From Asticcacaulis biprosthecium C19 (GTDB lineage Bacteria; Pseudomonadota; Alphaproteobacteria; Caulobacterales; Caulobacteraceae): a DNA stretch of 64,000 nucleotides. Of this stretch, positions 16,114-23,729 are shown in pieces. The stretch is from assembly GCF_000204015.1 (NCBI RefSeq), contig NZ_GL883080.1, forward strand, positions 285,166-349,165, in the 5' to 3' direction. How positions within the stretch are numbered: the first letter of the stretch is position 1; every line of letters begins with the position of its first letter. Position numbers and translations under genes: made by a program. A model generated the notes under the pieces. That model was not told the origin of the DNA. It made no database searches and saw only the letters and a list, made by a program, of their open reading frames with translations.

Positions 16114-16734
16114 ATGAAGAAAAGAACCGCCATAGCGCTGGCCCTATGCCTACTTACACAGCTCGGCGGGGCACAGACCGCATTTGCGTCGGACCCCAAT
16201 GTCGACGCCAGCCAAGCGGTTGCCTTGTACAACGAAGCGCTGGAAGCTGCCAGGGAAGGGCGGAATGAAGACGCCTGCCGCGGAAGCCGCAGCGCGGCGA
16301 AAATCGCGGAAGGTACCATTGGCGACCTGGTGTTCGATTCAGACTTCGGCGAGTCAACCAAGTATGAATTCATCAAACACCTTCAGGACGTGATGAAACA
16401 GGCCACCGCGCTGGCCGAGATGACGTGCGGCCAGGCCGACTTTACACCGCCGGCCTCATCGTCTTCCGGGACAGACTACAGCGACAACGCCGACAATCTG
16501 GCCGACCGGGTGGCGGAGGCCGCACGCCGCAGCGACCAGGCCCTGGCGGCCTACGAATCCGGCGACAAGCCGACATCCTGCGTCCTCGGCAGGCAGGCCA
16601 TCACGCTGTGGCAAAATGCCTATGCCCTTATCCAACGGACGTCTGCAGACGATTCCCGCGGCATCGAGTCGGTTAGGCAAAACGCCGAAACGGCCCAGGA
16701 GCTTGCGGATAAGTATTACTGCAGGCAAACCTAG
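16114..16734 (+). CDS. Secreted protein with two Cys-pair helical repeats, unknown function
   Basis: 206 aa from the ATG at 16114, preceded by AGGGACG. A signal peptide (KKRTAIALALCLLTQLGGAQTAFA) directs export. The mature part seems to be two similar halves: YNEALEAAREGRNEDACRGS with C55 and C105, and QALAAYESGDKPTSCVLGRQ with C156 and C203. Spacings of 50 and 47 suggest one disulfide per half. A Ser-rich linker (PPASSSSGTDYSDN) joins them. TPR-like helices are likely. Earlier in-frame ATGs lack a signal peptide. No family recognised. Confidence 0.75.
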   Translation: MKKRTAIALALCLLTQLGGAQTAFASDPNVDASQAVALYNEALEAAREGRNEDACRGSRSAAKIAEGTIGDLVFDSDFGESTKYEFIKHLQDVMKQATALAEMTCGQADFTPPASSSSGTDYSDNADNLADRVAEAARRSDQALAAYESGDKPTSCVLGRQAITLWQNAYALIQRTSADDSRGIESVRQNAETAQELADKYYCRQT

Positions 16735-16804
16735 CCCCTCAGGCGGGAAGAAGCGAATTTTTGGGGTCGGCGATTTAAGCGGTCAGAATCGATTACAGAC
16801 CATG

Positions 16805-17008
16805 TTACCTTGCTTCCACCCGCACCACATCAAGCCTGAGCATTTAGCCCGCCAATGGCGTATCCGTTACGCCTTCGATAACCTGTTGCCGGTCGGGGCG
16901 GCCTTGGGCGCCATTGTCGATCTGCCGGTCATTGCCGTCGATCACCTGGATGGTGACGGCCGCGCACACGCAACCTGACACCATAGGTGGTCCCGCCCGT
17001 CGCACACC
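16805..17008 (-). pseudogene. Decayed partial copy of the lipoprotein gene at 23730-24338
   Basis: The stretch CACCCGCACCACATCAAGCC and most of the following 160 bases match 23740-23900 closely, then jump to match 24101-24140 (CCATAGGTGGTCCCG), so about 200 bp are deleted internally. A CAG codon of the intact gene is TAA here, giving an internal stop. It is therefore a non-functional fragment of a duplicated locus. Confidence 0.8.
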
Positions 17009-17020
17009 CGCACAAATGAG

Positions 17021-17051
17021 AACCCGCAGTTCCGGGTGAGGGAGCTACGGG
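17021..17051 (-). other. Degenerate copy of the TonB-receptor terminator
   Basis: AACCCGCAGTTCCGGGTGAG is identical to 24795-24814, but the other arm reads GGAGCTACGGG instead of GGAACTGCGGG, so the stem is weakened and the T-run is missing. It marks the far end of the same decayed duplication as the pseudogene at 16805-17008. Confidence 0.6.
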
Positions 17052-17132
17052 TCAGCGCCAGAGCCTCCGCAGGGCCAAACGCAGGGTAGGGTTAGATAAC
17101 AACGAGGAGGGAGGGCGCCATCGCCGGCATAA

Positions 17133-18029
17133 TCAGCCCCATTTCATCTCGCCCATTGCCACCTTGGCCCCGATCTCGAGCGCGACGCCCATACCCGCTT
17201 CGGGATAAAGTTTCTTCATGGCTTCGATCAGTGCAGCGCTGTTCGTGGCCTTTGCCAGTTCCGCCTCGAATGCCAGGAGATAGCCGTGCGTATAGGCGAT
17301 GGCAGACGCGTCCAGGGGCGAACCGGGCATCATATGGCCGGGCACAACCACCTTCGGATGACGGGCCGCCATCGTCTCCAGCGCCCCACGCCAGGCCGCC
17401 CGGGCCGCAGGCGTTGCCGTGTCGGCCGTCCAGACATGGACACCACTGAAAACCAGCACCCCGCCGAAAATAGCTTCCAGCGATGGCACCCAGAGATAGC
17501 GACGGTTAGCCAGGCCCTCGACCGCCACGATCTCGATAGCCTTGCCCTCTATCGTCAGATGAGAGGCATCCGAGATCTGGGGCATCACGATATCAGCCAG
17601 GGTTTGCGGCCCGTTGTCTTTCAATTGCGGCCCCCAGGTCTCCAGCTTCTTACCGACACTGGCCTGGATGGCCGCAACCGTGTCGCCGGCGGCAATAACC
17701 CGTGCGTCGGGGAAGGCCGCGTGTATCGGCCCCAGGCTGAAATAATAGTCCGGGTCGCTTTGGCTGACATAGATGGTCGTCAGCTTTTTCCCGGACGCCG
17801 AAATCTCCCCGGCCAGCGCCCGGCCGTCGGGCAAGGTAAAGCCTCCATCGACAAGGATGGCCTCATCGCCGCCTGAAATCAGAACCGGTGCGCGGAAGAA
17901 TCCATTTTCACCCGCCGGAAAGGCTTTCCAGCTCAGGGAGGTACTTGCGAAAGACGGATCGGCGGAGGCCAAAACCGCAACAGGGCCGGCAGCAAGTAAG
18001 TTTTTCATCGTCTGTCTCCTGGTCAGCAT
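17133..18029 (-). CDS. Exported MBL-fold hydrolase-like protein with altered metal motif
   Basis: 298 aa with an N-terminal signal region (RRQTMKNLLAAGPVAVLASADPSFA), possibly Tat-like although only one twin-Arg is seen. MBL-fold strands are recognisable: AILVDGGFTL, TTIYVSQSDPDYYFSLGPI and VVVPGHMMPGS. The canonical HxHxDH motif is replaced by SQSDPDYYF; related Vmh-type proteins usually have H-G-D-P-D-Y-Y, so the first His has become Ser and one metal site may be impaired. GH near residue 234 keeps the later His. ATG preceded by AGGAG. Divergent from a LysR gene, which probably regulates it. Confidence 0.78.
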   Translation of the reverse strand: MLTRRQTMKNLLAAGPVAVLASADPSFASTSLSWKAFPAGENGFFRAPVLISGGDEAILVDGGFTLPDGRALAGEISASGKKLTTIYVSQSDPDYYFSLGPIHAAFPDARVIAAGDTVAAIQASVGKKLETWGPQLKDNGPQTLADIVMPQISDASHLTIEGKAIEIVAVEGLANRRYLWVPSLEAIFGGVLVFSGVHVWTADTATPAARAAWRGALETMAARHPKVVVPGHMMPGSPLDASAIAYTHGYLLAFEAELAKATNSAALIEAMKKLYPEAGMGVALEIGAKVAMGEMKWG

Positions 18030-18143
18030 GTGAGGAACTCCTATGAGGCGGCGACAGACTACCAGAACGACAACGTTGCATAAGTTAGATCAATCTTTAC
18101 ATACTGTATGTATTTTCTATACAATGGGCGGCGGGAGGCCGAG

Positions 18144-19052
18144 GTGGCCAAGCATATAAATCTCAATCGGCTGGCCTATTTCACCGCCGTCGTCGAAACC
18201 AGGTCCTTCACCGCCGCGGCCCAAAGGCTGAGCACAACCAAGGCCGTTGTGAGCCAGCAGGTGGCGCGTCTGGAAGAAGAGATCGGCACGACCCTGCTCA
18301 TCCGGACCACGCGCAACGTCCATGCAACGGAGGCCGGGCTGGCATTCTATGCCCGCTGCATCACCATCCTTCGCGAAGCCGAAGACGCCTTTGACGCCCT
18401 GGCGGAACGCGCCGTGAAACCGTCGGGCCTCCTGCGGATAACGGCGACGTTCGACTATGGTATTTCCGTTATCGTGCCGAAGATTGCAGCGTTCACAGCC
18501 CTATATCCTGCCTGCGAAGTCGACCTGTCCTTAAGTGACGAAAGGATCGACCTGGTCTCCAGCAATATCGATATGGCCATTCGTGTCGGCTGGTTATCCG
18601 ATTCCACTCTCCAAGCCCGCCGTATCGACTCGTTCCGCCAGATCCTCGTGGCGAGTCCTCAGATGGCGCCCGCTGTCTCTCATCTTGACTCGCCGCGAGC
18701 GCTGGAGACCCTGCCATTTGTCGCCAACAGCGCTTTACGTCATCCTCTGCACTGGAACTTTTCGCACGGCGAAGACGACCCTATAGCCGTCAGACTTCGG
18801 GCGGCTGTGTCGATCGATGCGACATTGGGTGTTCTGGCGGCTGTCCAGGCAGGCGCCGGCCTGTCCGTCCTTCCCGACTATATTGCAGCCCCTCTGATCG
18901 GGTCCGGGGAACTCATTCATGTCCTGCCCGACTGGAGCCTGCCGATCGGCGGGATATTTGTCGTCTTTCCGGCGGCAAGATACCGGCCCGCCCACGCGCG
19001 AGCCTTTGTCGACCTTCTGTCCACCCCTGCCAAACGATGCTATTGCCGGTAA
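18144..19052 (+). CDS. LysR-family transcriptional regulator
   Basis: 302 aa from a GTG at 18144 with GGGAGG upstream; ATG at 18108 would add 12 residues. N-terminal wHTH: NLNRLAYFTAVVETRSFTAAAQRLSTTKAVVSQQVARLEEEIGTTLLIRTTR, then a LysR substrate-binding domain of CrgA/DmlR type (LRITATFDYGISVIVPKIAAFTALYP, IDMAIRVG). Divergent from the MBL-fold gene, the usual arrangement for a LysR regulator and its target. The intergenic interval is about 115 bp; TATGTATTTTCTATACA near 18107 is AT-rich and may hold the promoters. Confidence 0.92.
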   Translation: MAKHINLNRLAYFTAVVETRSFTAAAQRLSTTKAVVSQQVARLEEEIGTTLLIRTTRNVHATEAGLAFYARCITILREAEDAFDALAERAVKPSGLLRITATFDYGISVIVPKIAAFTALYPACEVDLSLSDERIDLVSSNIDMAIRVGWLSDSTLQARRIDSFRQILVASPQMAPAVSHLDSPRALETLPFVANSALRHPLHWNFSHGEDDPIAVRLRAAVSIDATLGVLAAVQAGAGLSVLPDYIAAPLIGSGELIHVLPDWSLPIGGIFVVFPAARYRPAHARAFVDLLSTPAKRCYCR

Positions 19053-19098
19053 GGTGCGGCATGTTTTGAGTTCGGAACATTTTCGCAAGGGGGGTGTC

Positions 19099-20151
19099 AT
19101 GTTGGAAATAAGCAATTTCATCTACTTTCCCGACACGTCGGATGCGCTCAGGCAGGTCGAACGGGCCTTTGGCGAAGCATTGCCCGACGCGCCAGGCCGC
19201 CTGAGCCTTATTGGGCGTCTTGTCGTCTCCATTCGTCTCAACAATCCGTTGGCAGGCATAATGCGCCCGGGACGTGGCAGCTATCACAAACCGACGGACA
19301 CCTACTATGTCGAAGCCTTTGCCGACTACGAACGTTGGATCGTTCCGGACTGGCTCGCGCGGATCCAGAGCTATGCGGCAGCGCTGAAAGACGCCATTGG
19401 CCGGGTGCCAAAGACGCGCTTGTCCGATGCCGAGCGGATAGCCCTTCTGGGGTTGATCGACCGTTTGGAAGAGACGGTCCTTGGATCGCCCCCCGACGTT
19501 CTGAAGCCCCTGAAACCGATGAAGCTGATTTACGCAGCGGATAGCCCCAGGCCGGCCATTGCCTTCGACGTCGATTCGCCCATCTGTTTCGGGCTTTCCA
19601 CCGACGCGGTCCTGGTGCCGCCGGAAAACGCCGCTGCCGTCGCGGCGAGCTTGCCCAAGCGGGAGCCCGAAGGCCCGCGCCCCTTCAAGCTGTATCGTCG
19701 AGACGGCGACGCGTTGCATTATCATGAGGCCTGGGCCAATGACAGTGAGATCACCGAACATTGGGGCGTGTGCGGCCATGAAGGAGATAGCTTGCGCCAC
19801 CTCTACGATGGCTTGGCGGCCGGGGAGAAAGTCATGGCGGCCATAAAGCGTCGTGCGCGCCAGGTTGGATTTTCCTCCCTGCCGCGCTCGCGCCACCGAC
19901 AACTGGTTATCGAGCTGCCGATCGACGGCTTTGGCACCAAAGGCGATATCGATACCCGCCACAAACTTGAAGACCACTTCGACAATCGCCTTGGCTGGCT
20001 GGGTCTCGGTCATGTAGATGGAGGATCAACCGGTTCCGGAAGCATGGAAATCTTTTGCATCGTCCCCGATGTCGCTATCGCCAGGACAGCCGTCCTGGCC
20101 GAATTGACGAAGCTGAAAGTCGACAATGTCCGACTCTATGAGATGAAGTGA
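19099..20151 (+). CDS. Hypothetical protein with WGR-like segment
   Basis: 350 aa from the ATG at 19099 after AAGGGGGG; a longer frame overlaps the LysR gene and is rejected. No signal peptide. The central part (about 205-265) reads FKLYRRDGDALHYHEAWANDSEITEHWGVCGHEGDSLRHL, then GEKVMAAIKRRARQVGFS. This resembles a WGR domain (WG-x-x-G-x-x-G-x-S plus a helical tail), which in other proteins senses nucleic acid or acts with PARP-like domains; the match is by eye and divergent. The C-terminal 85 residues (RQLVIELPIDGFGTKGDIDTRHKLEDHFDNRLGWLGLGHVDGGSTGSGSMEI in part) look like a separate ferredoxin-like domain. Function unknown. Confidence 0.7.
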   Translation: MLEISNFIYFPDTSDALRQVERAFGEALPDAPGRLSLIGRLVVSIRLNNPLAGIMRPGRGSYHKPTDTYYVEAFADYERWIVPDWLARIQSYAAALKDAIGRVPKTRLSDAERIALLGLIDRLEETVLGSPPDVLKPLKPMKLIYAADSPRPAIAFDVDSPICFGLSTDAVLVPPENAAAVAASLPKREPEGPRPFKLYRRDGDALHYHEAWANDSEITEHWGVCGHEGDSLRHLYDGLAAGEKVMAAIKRRARQVGFSSLPRSRHRQLVIELPIDGFGTKGDIDTRHKLEDHFDNRLGWLGLGHVDGGSTGSGSMEIFCIVPDVAIARTAVLAELTKLKVDNVRLYEMK

Positions 20152-20480
20152 TGTCTACGGAACGAATGCGAATACGGGCACAGGAGGAATATTCGCCAAC
20201 CGTTTTTGACGCGGCATTACAGAAGCACGGGCTGACCCACGCCTGCGCCTCTCGGCTTTCGTCTCGGCGCGCGGCGAGCGTCGGCGCACCGAGTACGCGT
20301 TCCAGACTTGTAGGGAATAGTGCTCCTGTCCCTGAATTCCATCCATGTATTCCATCCACACAACGTGGCCAACTTAATGATGGCGCCAGCCAGGCACAAC
20401 CAGCACCTGGACGCATTGAAGCGTATCACCGCGTCCTACGCACTCTAGGACCTGCTTATCGGTTAGCGGCGGGTTCATGA
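20151..20480 (+). CDS. Possible small or truncated gene, low confidence
   Basis: 109 codons. The ATG overlaps the stop of the previous gene (TGATG), which favours coupling. The first 40 residues (RIRAQEEYSPTVFDAALQKHGLTHA) look protein-like, but the rest is Ser/Arg/Pro-rich and low in structure, as in a frameshifted remnant. It may be the surviving 5' end of a gene cut when the adjacent accessory region arrived. Confidence 0.3.
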   Translation: MSTERMRIRAQEEYSPTVFDAALQKHGLTHACASRLSSRRAASVGAPSTRSRLVGNSAPVPEFHPCIPSTQRGQLNDGASQAQPAPGRIEAYHRVLRTLGPAYRLAAGS

Positions 20481-20856
20481 AGAAGTCGGAAAGGGTCATG
20501 ATACGATATGAAGAGCCGGGAAGCATCGGGAATACAGATGCGCCAAAGCCTGCGGGAAACGAACGCATTGGATCGTCCTTGTGATTGGGTTGGGGGGATT
20601 GAGCCGACAGCGCGCCCCGCGAACTGTGACGCCACACTCTGTGGACAATTGCCAGATTTGTCAAGAAAACGGCCTTTTCCTCGTTTAGGCGCGACGTTTA
20701 ACGAGGCTCGGGTCAAGGAGTTTGCCTCCTTGCTGCCGGCGGCCTTACGCCCGGCCAGAACATACTCGACTGAAACGGCAGGGAGCGAGTAGTGTCCATC
20801 GGCGGCTGAGGCCTAGCGGAAACCCTGACCTCTTTTCTAACATGCATATTTGTCGA
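20481..20856. other. Gene-free junction before retron locus
   Basis: About 375 bases with overlapping short frames on both strands, none supported by an RBS plus family-like sequence. Base composition changes from GC-rich to AT-rich around 20820-20860, where the retron reverse transcriptase gene ends. No integrase, tRNA or clear direct repeat was seen here. Confidence 0.4.
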
Positions 20857-22008
20857 TTAGGTCGTGAATAAATCGATGTCGGAGAAAAGTTCGTCTGGGT
20901 AATTGATAGGTACTATTCTCCTTGGTTGTGGCAGGGATACGTCCGTATCAACGGTCTTTCTGTATTCCGCAAGCGCCGCGCATAGCTGTCGCGCTGTCTT
21001 GGATTCGGGCTCAGCCTGGAGCCAGAAAGCGAGCTTTCCTGCCACCCTTTCTAAAATCAGTGGATCATTGTCTCCAGTCGCCAGTAGATGGCCGGCAACG
21101 CCTCGCTTCACTAACTGGAACGCTTGGTTTTTTACGTTACGTCTGAAAGCCCTCGGTACTCGTAGCGTCTGCCCACCTACGGCCAAGCCAGTAACGAATT
21201 TTGGTGAGGAACCGCGCATTAGTTGGGTTTTGCGAGGGTTCACGACAAAACGGCATTGCTCTACTATGCTCTTGACGGCAATTGCAAAGCGCGGTCCGAT
21301 TGAACGCCCAGAGAAAGTCAAATCATCTACATATCGGGTATACGAAAGGCCATATTTTTTAGCCAACGCTGATAACCGTTTGTCCAATGAATTGGCCGCT
21401 AAATTTGCCAGCGTAGAGCTAGTAGCAGCACCTTGAGGTAGGCAGCCATTTTCGAAACAAAGTAGCGCGAGGGACCGGCTAACATTTGGCGAATAGCCTG
21501 CAGCCCGGAAAATGCTTATTCCGAGCGCTAACGGAACTGTATCAAAAAATCCTTTCAGATCGATTCGCAACACACATCTAGCGCCGAGGTGTGCCTTGGC
21601 GTTGCTAAAAATTGAGCGTCCCGGTACACCGCCATGTGCAAATTCGCTGACGGGAAGTTTGTACAATATTTTACTCAGAATCCACTGCTGAATATGAAGC
21701 AGCAATGGTGTGGGTGTATTTATTAACCTGACTCCTCCTTTACGTTTTGGAATGTGAAACGATCTATATCTGCCTTGTGCTCCAGACAGATAGAATGCTA
21801 AATCTCTAATGTTGATGCCAAGAAGCTGGGAAAGATGATTATCTTCAAATATTGGGGGGATATCTTTTTGTTTGCAGTGTTTCAAAAAGTGAAGGTATCC
21901 GCTAATTAGCTGCTGATTGCCTTTCGCTTTATCTAAAAAGAATGCTGCCCACTGTTCAAGATCAATGCTCATTGGGGGTGGCGATACCTTCTCATCAACA
22001 TCGTTCAC
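20857..22008 (-). CDS. Retron reverse transcriptase
   Basis: 383 aa. Reverse transcriptase fold with D150 (RIDLKGFF), LPQG (190-193), and the catalytic YVDD (226-229). Retron hallmarks are present: NAxxH as NAKAH (136-140) in region X, and VTGL (272-275) in region Y. HGGVPGRSI (125-133) is also typical. It would copy the adjacent ncRNA into msDNA primed from an internal guanosine. Start uncertain: ATG at 22008 places the a2 repeat of the ncRNA inside codons 8-11, whereas ATG at 21972 (MSIDLEQW) begins 4 bases after a2. Last gene of the retron operon; its DNA is AT-richer than the flanks. Confidence 0.95.
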   Translation of the reverse strand: MNDVDEKVSPPPMSIDLEQWAAFFLDKAKGNQQLISGYLHFLKHCKQKDIPPIFEDNHLSQLLGINIRDLAFYLSGAQGRYRSFHIPKRKGGVRLINTPTPLLLHIQQWILSKILYKLPVSEFAHGGVPGRSIFSNAKAHLGARCVLRIDLKGFFDTVPLALGISIFRAAGYSPNVSRSLALLCFENGCLPQGAATSSTLANLAANSLDKRLSALAKKYGLSYTRYVDDLTFSGRSIGPRFAIAVKSIVEQCRFVVNPRKTQLMRGSSPKFVTGLAVGGQTLRVPRAFRRNVKNQAFQLVKRGVAGHLLATGDNDPLILERVAGKLAFWLQAEPESKTARQLCAALAEYRKTVDTDVSLPQPRRIVPINYPDELFSDIDLFTT

Positions 22009-22127
22009 AACATGCCTTTATGGCATACTACGCCCCACCGGGGCGTAGGTCAGGACGTGTCCTGACCTGTGCATAAACTTGGCCTTAGCCAACGAGGCGA
22101 GATCGCCTCAAAGTGCTATCGCCACCC
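21976..22127 (-). ncRNA. Predicted retron msr-msd RNA
   Basis: Minus-strand RNA between the winged-helix gene and the reverse transcriptase. GGGTGGCGATA (a1, plus coordinates 22117-22127) is perfectly complementary to TATCGCCACCC (a2, 21976-21986). Directly after a1 comes TAGC, the usual context of the branching G (22116). Inside are stable hairpins: GAGGCGA/TCGCCTC (22094-22109), AGGTCAGGAC/GTCCTGACCT (22047-22068), ACGCCCC/GGGGCGT (22030-22046) and ATGCC/GGCAT (22012-22026). The first is probably msr and the 10-bp stem the main msd stem; the exact msr/msd boundary cannot be read. Confidence 0.82.
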
Positions 22128-22147
22128 TTCATCGATTGTTTAACGCT

Positions 22148-22525
22148 CTATTCGGGGTTGTCCAGAGGTAGCTTTTGAAAAAATGTACGATCGACCAATC
22201 GGAGTTTGGGAAGGTACGGGGCGGATGGATCTAAAGCTTTATGAGTGAGTTCTTCCAAGCTTGGCTTCCATCCACTCTTTTCAGTTCCAAAAAATATACC
22301 TTTCCGTGCGGCAAGTACCCACTCCCTGCCGGTAAGTGTAAGGCGGGCCCGGATTTCTTTCACTTCGGCAAAGTTCATGGCAACCATGCGTTCCAAAAGG
22401 TCTAAGACCTGCGCGGGGCTCAATAGAAAGGCTACGTGAAGATCGTAAAGGTCAGACCATCCGTCTTTCTCAAAGAGAAAGCGAATAATTTCTCGATCAC
22501 TTGATGTGTACTTATTCATATGCAT
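22148..22525 (-). CDS. Retron-associated winged-helix protein
   Basis: About 125 aa. ATG at 22525 or 22519; the latter overlaps the stop of the upstream gene as ATGA. A longer reading to 22573 is less likely. Helical wHTH-like start: TSSDREIIRFLFEKDGWSDLYDLHVAFLLSPAQVLDLLERMVAMNFAEVKEIRARLTLTGREW in two blocks, that is helix-turn-helix plus a wing ending in LTxxGREW. The tail is Leu/Pro-rich. Winged-helix proteins accompany some retrons and are thought to act with the effector. Middle gene of the retron operon; the ncRNA begins about 20 bp after its stop. Confidence 0.82.
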   Translation of the reverse strand: MHMNKYTSSDREIIRFLFEKDGWSDLYDLHVAFLLSPAQVLDLLERMVAMNFAEVKEIRARLTLTGREWVLAARKGIFFGTEKSGWKPSLEELTHKALDPSAPYLPKLRLVDRTFFQKLPLDNPE

Positions 22526-23451
22526 CTGAGTATCGTTTTTCGCATAGCGCTGTCCCTTCTGGTCTCCCACCAAAATATTGGAAATACGTTATTTGGTGTA
22601 TTTCCATTGGAGCGTGAGTATAGAGCTTCAGATTTCTTGTATCCAAGGGTGTGCTTTTTCAGTTTCCCTCGACGACCCATTTCTCCAAGCGTTTTTTCTA
22701 TCGTCTTCATGGTGCCGATGTTCGCAATCGCTTCATCGACTGGATAGAAATCAGTTATTCCTTTGCGCAAAATGTGCGCCGAGAATATTCCGTCAACCGA
22801 GGGGCTTAGTCGCGCAATTCCCACTTCCATAGCTGCGACCGAAGCAAAATAGATTTTTGAACTTGCTCCGACGGCGGCGAGTTGCTTCTTAATCCAGTGG
22901 ATTTGCTTTTCAGCAGTTTCCCCAGTTCCGACGAATTCGTCCACCAAAACTATATTCTCTCTGAAAGGTAATGCGGGCAAGTTCTTTAACCCCGAAACGA
23001 ACGCGGTGGTGTTCCAATCGTGTGCGTTCCATTTTGCTGCTTTTAAACTATAAGCTACCAGTTGAGAACTATCGGAATATTTTGTGTCGTCTGCGGCAGC
23101 TATGTAACAGTTTTCACCGTTAAGATTAAGATCATTCTGTATAAAATCAGATATGCTCTGTATGGATGCGCTGAAATCATTTGCATCAAGAAATGTAAAT
23201 CTATATAATAATTCACAAATCAAAATCTGCTGCTCATGATCTGCGCATTCATCAATCAATTCGGCCAAAGCTTGCTGGTTTTCTTTCAACCAAGGTTGCT
23301 TATCAGTTAAATTGAACAACGTCTTGAAAGTTTCCCTCTCAAGCTTGATTGAGCTTCGCGGCAACGGCGTCTGCGTAGAGACGATCTCTTCATCTGGCAC
23401 AAATTGAGCTTCGACTGACAAAGGGTTTTGATCGGTTGTTTCCCCGGACAC
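22516..23451 (-). CDS. Retron-associated PRTase-like effector candidate
   Basis: 311 aa from a GTG start. The key motif is IVLVDEFVGTGETAEK (167-182), the phosphoribosyltransferase PRPP-binding loop pattern (vvlvDD-x-x-x-TG-x-T), with E in place of the second D. Earlier, IAAADDTKYSDSSQLVAYSLK (117-137) may form the other half of the active site. The N-terminal 110 residues are helical and unassigned. PRTase-like proteins with a winged-helix partner define one of the published retron classes (type III as I recall it), where the protein is presumed the toxic effector held in check by msDNA. Substrate unknown. First gene of the operon, AT-rich. Confidence 0.8.
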   Translation of the reverse strand: MSGETTDQNPLSVEAQFVPDEEIVSTQTPLPRSSIKLERETFKTLFNLTDKQPWLKENQQALAELIDECADHEQQILICELLYRFTFLDANDFSASIQSISDFIQNDLNLNGENCYIAAADDTKYSDSSQLVAYSLKAAKWNAHDWNTTAFVSGLKNLPALPFRENIVLVDEFVGTGETAEKQIHWIKKQLAAVGASSKIYFASVAAMEVGIARLSPSVDGIFSAHILRKGITDFYPVDEAIANIGTMKTIEKTLGEMGRRGKLKKHTLGYKKSEALYSRSNGNTPNNVFPIFWWETRRDSAMRKTILRCI

Positions 23452-23729
23452 TGTACTATTCCCACGTCATATATGTGAATTATTTGCACTTGAGAGGGGG
23501 AATTGATATAGACAATTTTGCCCCACTTGCAGCTAATAGACTAGTTAGCGGTTCCACACTTTTTTTTAAAGGCAGATTCCGAAGTCTTAGCACCGGCATC
23601 CAAATCGGGGGCAGAGTCGTTGGAGTCGTTTTGGAGTCGTTGGCCGAAAGGGGGCAGAGTCATTTACAGAAAGTTTTTGCACACTGTCTGCACCGCCTCT
23701 CCGGCTTTCGCCGGGGCGCGCGCACTAAA
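23452..23729. other. Retron upstream region with short repeats
   Basis: It must contain the retron promoter near 23452-23520. GGGGCAGAGTC occurs twice (23607-23617, 23651-23661) and GGAGTCGTT twice (23622-23630, 23633-23641). Such clustered words often mark repeat or insertion remnants. GC content rises again here, so this is probably one edge of the acquired segment. Confidence 0.45.

Noticed and set aside
20152-20856. Several short frames on both strands considered as retron accessory genes
   Set aside because: None has an RBS plus a recognisable domain. Only the coupled frame at 20151-20480 was kept, at low confidence.
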